Source: Planctomycetota bacterium | GTDB lineage: Bacteria; Planctomycetota; Phycisphaerae; WQYP01 | Length of the DNA stretch: 9,447 nucleotides | Direction: 5' to 3' | Assembly: GCA_021826605.1 (NCBI GenBank) | Contig: JAKAZF010000067.1 | Span: forward strand, 1 to 9,447 | In this document: one piece after another, positions 6,418 through 9,447 of the stretch | How the letters are laid out: every line of letters starts with the position of its first letter | Position numbering within the stretch: the first letter of the stretch is position 1 | The notes under the pieces: model-generated | Databases searched by the model: none | Told to the model about the DNA's origin: nothing | Seen by the model: the letters and a program-made list of their open reading frames with translations, nothing else | Program-made: the position numbers and the translations under genes

Positions 6418-8238
6418 TTACTGCGGCTGACCGACTCCGGCTTGTCCGGCCTGATTCCCCTGCATCGATTGCATTTCCATCATCAGTAACAGTGGCAGCA
6501 GGGCATGAACGCGCATGGAAAGTTGCTCCAGATTTTTCATCGGCATACGCCATTGCCCGGTTAAGGTATTCTTTCTGGCGGCCACACTTATTGACATCGG
6601 TTCGGTGGCGGGCATTTTCACGATCGGGCTGTTCATATTGGCCATCGCTTCTATGCGTTGCCCCAGAGCGGCAAAGAGCGGTGACAGATCCAGATATTCA
6701 ACAATGGTTGAACCCGCTGGAATGTGCTTGGCCGCGGCTGCAATCCTGGGCTTGGTGTCTAATGTGTCAGAGCCATTCGCAGAGGCCTTTACCGCGGCGG
6801 CAAGAAAATGGTTGCCGCAATTACCACCGATAACAACCTGCGTTTCGTTGCTGCCGATGAGGTATTTCTGACTGGCCGCCCCCATTAATTGCTCTTCCAT
6901 CTGCATCGCGCCGGCTTCCGGCGTTTGGGCGCCGGACAAGATTGGTGACATGGTAATGGATGTAAACGGAACCGACCCAATGGTAACTTTCCTCGGCGAT
7001 ACGGCTATCTTGTATTTTACGCTTGTTCCCATTCCAAATTGAAGGTGCGAAATCCAATGCCACTGCTTGACAAAGAGCCTTTGCATCAGTGCCGCGGATG
7101 CCGCGGGCGTTTTTGAACTTACCATATACGCGGACGGTGTGAGGAATTCTTTAGGTTTTGAACTGATGCCCATCACGCTGGCCGATTGTGAGAGCGGCTT
7201 GATACACTGTGCGAAAAGCGTTAAAGAATCGCGAATTTCCGCTATTTGTTTCTGGTCATGCGTTGCGGAGGCCGGCAGGTCTTCAGCCCATTTATTGATA
7301 AGCCCCGCGGTCTGTGCGCCATCAAAATTAGATGCAGCTATTTCAGCCCATGGTTTTATTTCCGGCAGGCCCATTAGCGGCTTGGCGGGCAACGGCCGCA
7401 GGCAGGCCAATGCCTGGGCTACTTGTGACCCGGCTTTTGCATTCGAGACCATGGAAAGCGTCACGGCCGCGGGAGTAATGCGCAATCCGATAAGTGCGGA
7501 CTGTGTGTCTTTGAGGATTCGCAGTGCCACCTTTTTTGCAATTGATTTTAATTCTTCTGCATGGCCGGCTTTAGTTCCGGTTGCAGTGGAATGGGTTTTG
7601 GCCATCAGTTGTTCAATGCGCGTAAGGATGCTCGGCATATTGAGCAGAAAATAAACATCCGATTGATCCGCCAGAGATTGTTCAGATTCGCTGCGCATTG
7701 GTGCCATGGCCTTACTGACGGATTTAAACCGCAGCAATGCCCCATGATCATTGGATACCATAATGCAACCGCGGCCGGACATCGCATAAATACTCTCCCC
7801 TGAAGCGGATTGCCCGTGTGCCAAGCCGTCCTTGCCTGTGGAAAAATTCATCGCGGCAATGACGGAAGCGGGGTCTTTGGCTGGCAAAATCATGACAGTA
7901 TGTGTGGAACCGGTCGCAGTGGCACCCGGAATCATGACGATTGCAGCTGTCCCGTGGGCCGTAATTCCACGCGGTAAATCAAGCTCCTTTTCAATATGCC
8001 GTAATGAGGGAGGCAATACGGGAATTTTCAGCTTTTGCGTAAGCGCAGCAACTTTCTTATCCAAACCGGCCATATCATGAATAATCACGACGGCCTGCGC
8101 GGAGGATGGAATATCTGCCAGAATTCTGGCATCCGCAGCCGAACGATGCGCCTGACTGCCAGCGGCCCAAATACTGCCAGTGCCCAACAACATGCACCCA
8201 ATGGCGGCCGTGTTACGCAGGTATCTGAAATGTAACAT
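6418..8238 (-). CDS. Secreted or envelope protein of unknown function, paralogue of upstream gene
   Basis: A 606-residue protein with an N-terminal signal peptide: basic MLHFRYLRN, hydrophobic TAAIGCMLLGTGSIWAA, probable cleavage near residue 25-26. The cysteine in the hydrophobic stretch sits too early and in a poor context for a lipobox. The mature part starts with ARILADIPSSAQAVVIIHDMAGLDKKV, the style of large DUF3352-like planctomycete proteins, but I cannot confirm a family. No catalytic motif, repeat or second membrane anchor is clear; the C-terminus ends in a Gln/Gly/Met-rich tail. It is related to its upstream neighbour: PLPAKPLMGLPE (283-294), QKYLIGSNETQVVIGG (457-472) and MSISVAARKNTLTGQWRMP (548-566) have counterparts in the same order there. 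The frame runs open to 8280, but the ATG at 8238 is preferred because AGGAGA (8247-8252) lies eight bases upstream and the signal peptide begins there. It sits 45 nt after the upstream gene's stop, so the two likely form an operon. Confidence 0.9.
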   Translation of the reverse strand: MLHFRYLRNTAAIGCMLLGTGSIWAAGSQAHRSAADARILADIPSSAQAVVIIHDMAGLDKKVAALTQKLKIPVLPPSLRHIEKELDLPRGITAHGTAAIVMIPGATATGSTHTVMILPAKDPASVIAAMNFSTGKDGLAHGQSASGESIYAMSGRGCIMVSNDHGALLRFKSVSKAMAPMRSESEQSLADQSDVYFLLNMPSILTRIEQLMAKTHSTATGTKAGHAEELKSIAKKVALRILKDTQSALIGLRITPAAVTLSMVSNAKAGSQVAQALACLRPLPAKPLMGLPEIKPWAEIAASNFDGAQTAGLINKWAEDLPASATHDQKQIAEIRDSLTLFAQCIKPLSQSASVMGISSKPKEFLTPSAYMVSSKTPAASAALMQRLFVKQWHWISHLQFGMGTSVKYKIAVSPRKVTIGSVPFTSITMSPILSGAQTPEAGAMQMEEQLMGAASQKYLIGSNETQVVIGGNCGNHFLAAAVKASANGSDTLDTKPRIAAAAKHIPAGSTIVEYLDLSPLFAALGQRIEAMANMNSPIVKMPATEPMSISVAARKNTLTGQWRMPMKNLEQLSMRVHALLPLLLMMEMQSMQGNQAGQAGVGQPQ

Positions 8239-8246
8239 CTTGAAAG

Positions 8247-8252
8247 TCTCCT
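8247..8252 (-). promoter_or_regulatory. Ribosome binding site fixing the 8238 start
   Basis: AGGAGA on the - strand, eight bases before the ATG at 8238. It decides the start of the secreted-protein gene against the earlier in-frame ATG at 8280, which would lie three bases from the upstream gene's stop. Confidence 0.75.
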
Positions 8253-8283
8253 GTAGTTTGCGAAATATAAAAGTAGACAAATA

Positions 8284-9447
8284 TCAAAATAGTGTGCCGG
8301 CGGAATTGCCGGACAAGCTCTGCTCCAACGTAGCTACGGGAATATATAGTTGCATATTTAATGACTTTTCATCCGTACCGACACTGAACACTGCCGGCGG
8401 TGGCGGAAGCCCCAATGTAAGCGCATTGGCGGCTTTCGGAACGGATGTGCGATTCTGCAGTTGGTTCCAGCGGGCAATTGGAAGATATGCGGCGGCAAAA
8501 GAATGCGGCAATATTTTGCCAATGCTCTGCGCCAGACCGGGGCGTTTACAGATTGTGTGATCTGATTTTTGGACCGCGGTAACGGCGGATTTTATAAATG
8601 CCGCCGTGCTGTCCACGCCCACGAGAATTCGATGCGATCCGATGTTAATCATCACAATATGGTGTTCGCTTTCCCCGGGTGTTTTAGCCGCAAGGGTCAT
8701 GCGCATGGCTGGATAACCCATGATGGATAAGCCAGTGGTCTGCATATGTTGCTGGGACCGGGTGGTGCCATGCCCGGCGCGGTCGTAGCGATGATTAAAA
8801 TAAGCCGCCAGATTGCGCATTTGAGCCTTTGGATGCTGTGTGTACTGGAGAATAACAGCCGGGCCCGACGCCCAGGGGCTTACCATCATCGGACGAACGG
8901 TATTTCCCGCTGGCTTTGGTGGCAACAACATCGCGGCCGTCCCGGTGTGATCCGCGACAGCGGATAGAAAGTTGCGGATGTCCTTGCTTTCTCCGGCCCG
9001 CTTTTGTCGGTTTGCCGCTAACATGGCCTTTAACCATCGCGATATGGAACTGCCGTTGATACTGTCGGCATACAGTACCGAGTAACGGGCATCGGGCAGA
9101 CCGGCAAGAGCATTGGCTGGCAGAGCAGGCTGTGCCGCGATCAGTTTAGCCAGCGGTGAATGGCCGTGAAATCGATTGGTAAGATTAATCACCAGGGCCT
9201 GACGGCCCAAATGAACCGTCATCGCGCTGCGCTGTAACCCCGTTCGCAACTGGTTGCTTATTTCACTTCCAACCTGATGTAAAATCGCGCGCAGAGCCGA
9301 ACTCCGCACCGCCAATTGATGTCCGGGCATCAGCGCAGAAATCATGGCCGCTGACGGTTGAAACAACACTTTCCTTAGGGCCCGCGAATCACCTTCAATG
9401 GTGATATCTGAACGGCCCATTGCTGAAGCCATTTTTGCCGGCAGCTT
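8284..9447 (-). CDS. Protein of unknown function, N-terminus cut by window edge, paralogue of downstream gene
   Basis: The frame is open to the right edge, adding KLPAK before the ATG at 9432. No ribosome site can be seen there and no signal peptide follows, so 9432 is probably an internal Met and the true start lies beyond the window. The 387 visible residues show no membrane helix or known catalytic motif. Several stretches parallel the downstream protein in order: ALPANALAGLPDARYSVLYA (103-122 counted from the Met at 9432) against PLPAKPLMGLPEIKPWAEIA, SSISRWLKAML against AGLINKWAEDL, then IGSHRILVGVDSTA against LIGSNETQVVIGG, and near the C-terminus SVGTDEKSLNMQLYIP against SVAARKNTLTGQWRMP. 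By analogy the missing N-terminus should carry a signal peptide. It is probably the first of two genes in an operon. Function unknown. Confidence 0.85.
   Translation of the reverse strand, partial: KLPAKMASAMGRSDITIEGDSRALRKVLFQPSAAMISALMPGHQLAVRSSALRAILHQVGSEISNQLRTGLQRSAMTVHLGRQALVINLTNRFHGHSPLAKLIAAQPALPANALAGLPDARYSVLYADSINGSSISRWLKAMLAANRQKRAGESKDIRNFLSAVADHTGTAAMLLPPKPAGNTVRPMMVSPWASGPAVILQYTQHPKAQMRNLAAYFNHRYDRAGHGTTRSQQHMQTTGLSIMGYPAMRMTLAAKTPGESEHHIVMINIGSHRILVGVDSTAAFIKSAVTAVQKSDHTICKRPGLAQSIGKILPHSFAAAYLPIARWNQLQNRTSVPKAANALTLGLPPPPAVFSVGTDEKSLNMQLYIPVATLEQSLSGNSAGTLF

Noticed and set aside
7067..7654. 195-codon open frame on the + strand
   Set aside because: It lies wholly antisense within the secreted-protein gene, whose own frame has a signal peptide, ribosome site and paralogue; this one shows no recognisable domain.
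8176..8238. Lipoprotein signal in the secreted protein (cysteine at residue 15)
   Set aside because: The cysteine precedes most of the hydrophobic stretch and the preceding residues do not form a proper lipobox; an ordinary Sec signal fits better.
1..9447. CRISPR array, tRNA, rRNA, insertion sequence or phage genes
   Set aside because: I found no regularly spaced repeats, no cloverleaf or rRNA-like sequence, and no transposase or phage protein on either strand.

Overview
The window looks like an ordinary chromosomal stretch of a Gram-negative-type bacterium with roughly balanced GC content. The layout (pnp followed by a soluble histidine kinase, an ECF sigma factor with a small membrane partner, large secreted proteins of unknown function) reminds me of Planctomycetota, perhaps Phycisphaerae. 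That placement is an impression from gene style, not a proven assignment. There is no sign of phage, transposon, CRISPR array, tRNA or rRNA.

Left part (1-2528, + strand): the C-terminal four fifths of polynucleotide phosphorylase (pnp, cut by the left edge), then 21 nt later a cytoplasmic sensor histidine kinase with no response regulator in view. A 150-nt convergent gap holding an imperfect hairpin separates it from a CPBP-family intramembrane protease on the - strand. That protease and trpC (indole-3-glycerol phosphate synthase, + strand) diverge from a short shared gap. The trpC reading frame only makes sense if translation starts at a CTG codon at 3755, well upstream of the first conventional start.

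Middle part (4598-6404): a - strand pair, an ECF-type sigma factor and a two-helix membrane protein, joined by an ATGA stop/start overlap, so the membrane protein is the natural candidate for its anti-sigma factor. Divergent from them is a three-helix membrane protein with a Pro/Gly/His-rich loop, perhaps DUF6249-like. The 140-nt gap between them carries similar AAACC...GGTAC motifs pointing both ways, a candidate for autoregulated ECF promoters. This sigma/membrane module is the best candidate for an uncharacterised system here.

Right part (6418-9447, - strand): two large genes in tandem encode related proteins; the downstream one is complete and carries a signal peptide, the upstream one is cut by the right edge. 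They share several local patterns in the same order and look like an old tandem duplication of an envelope or secreted protein of unknown function.

Coding density is high; the longest non-coding gaps are 2529-2678 and 5578-5717, and no gap exceeds 300 bases.
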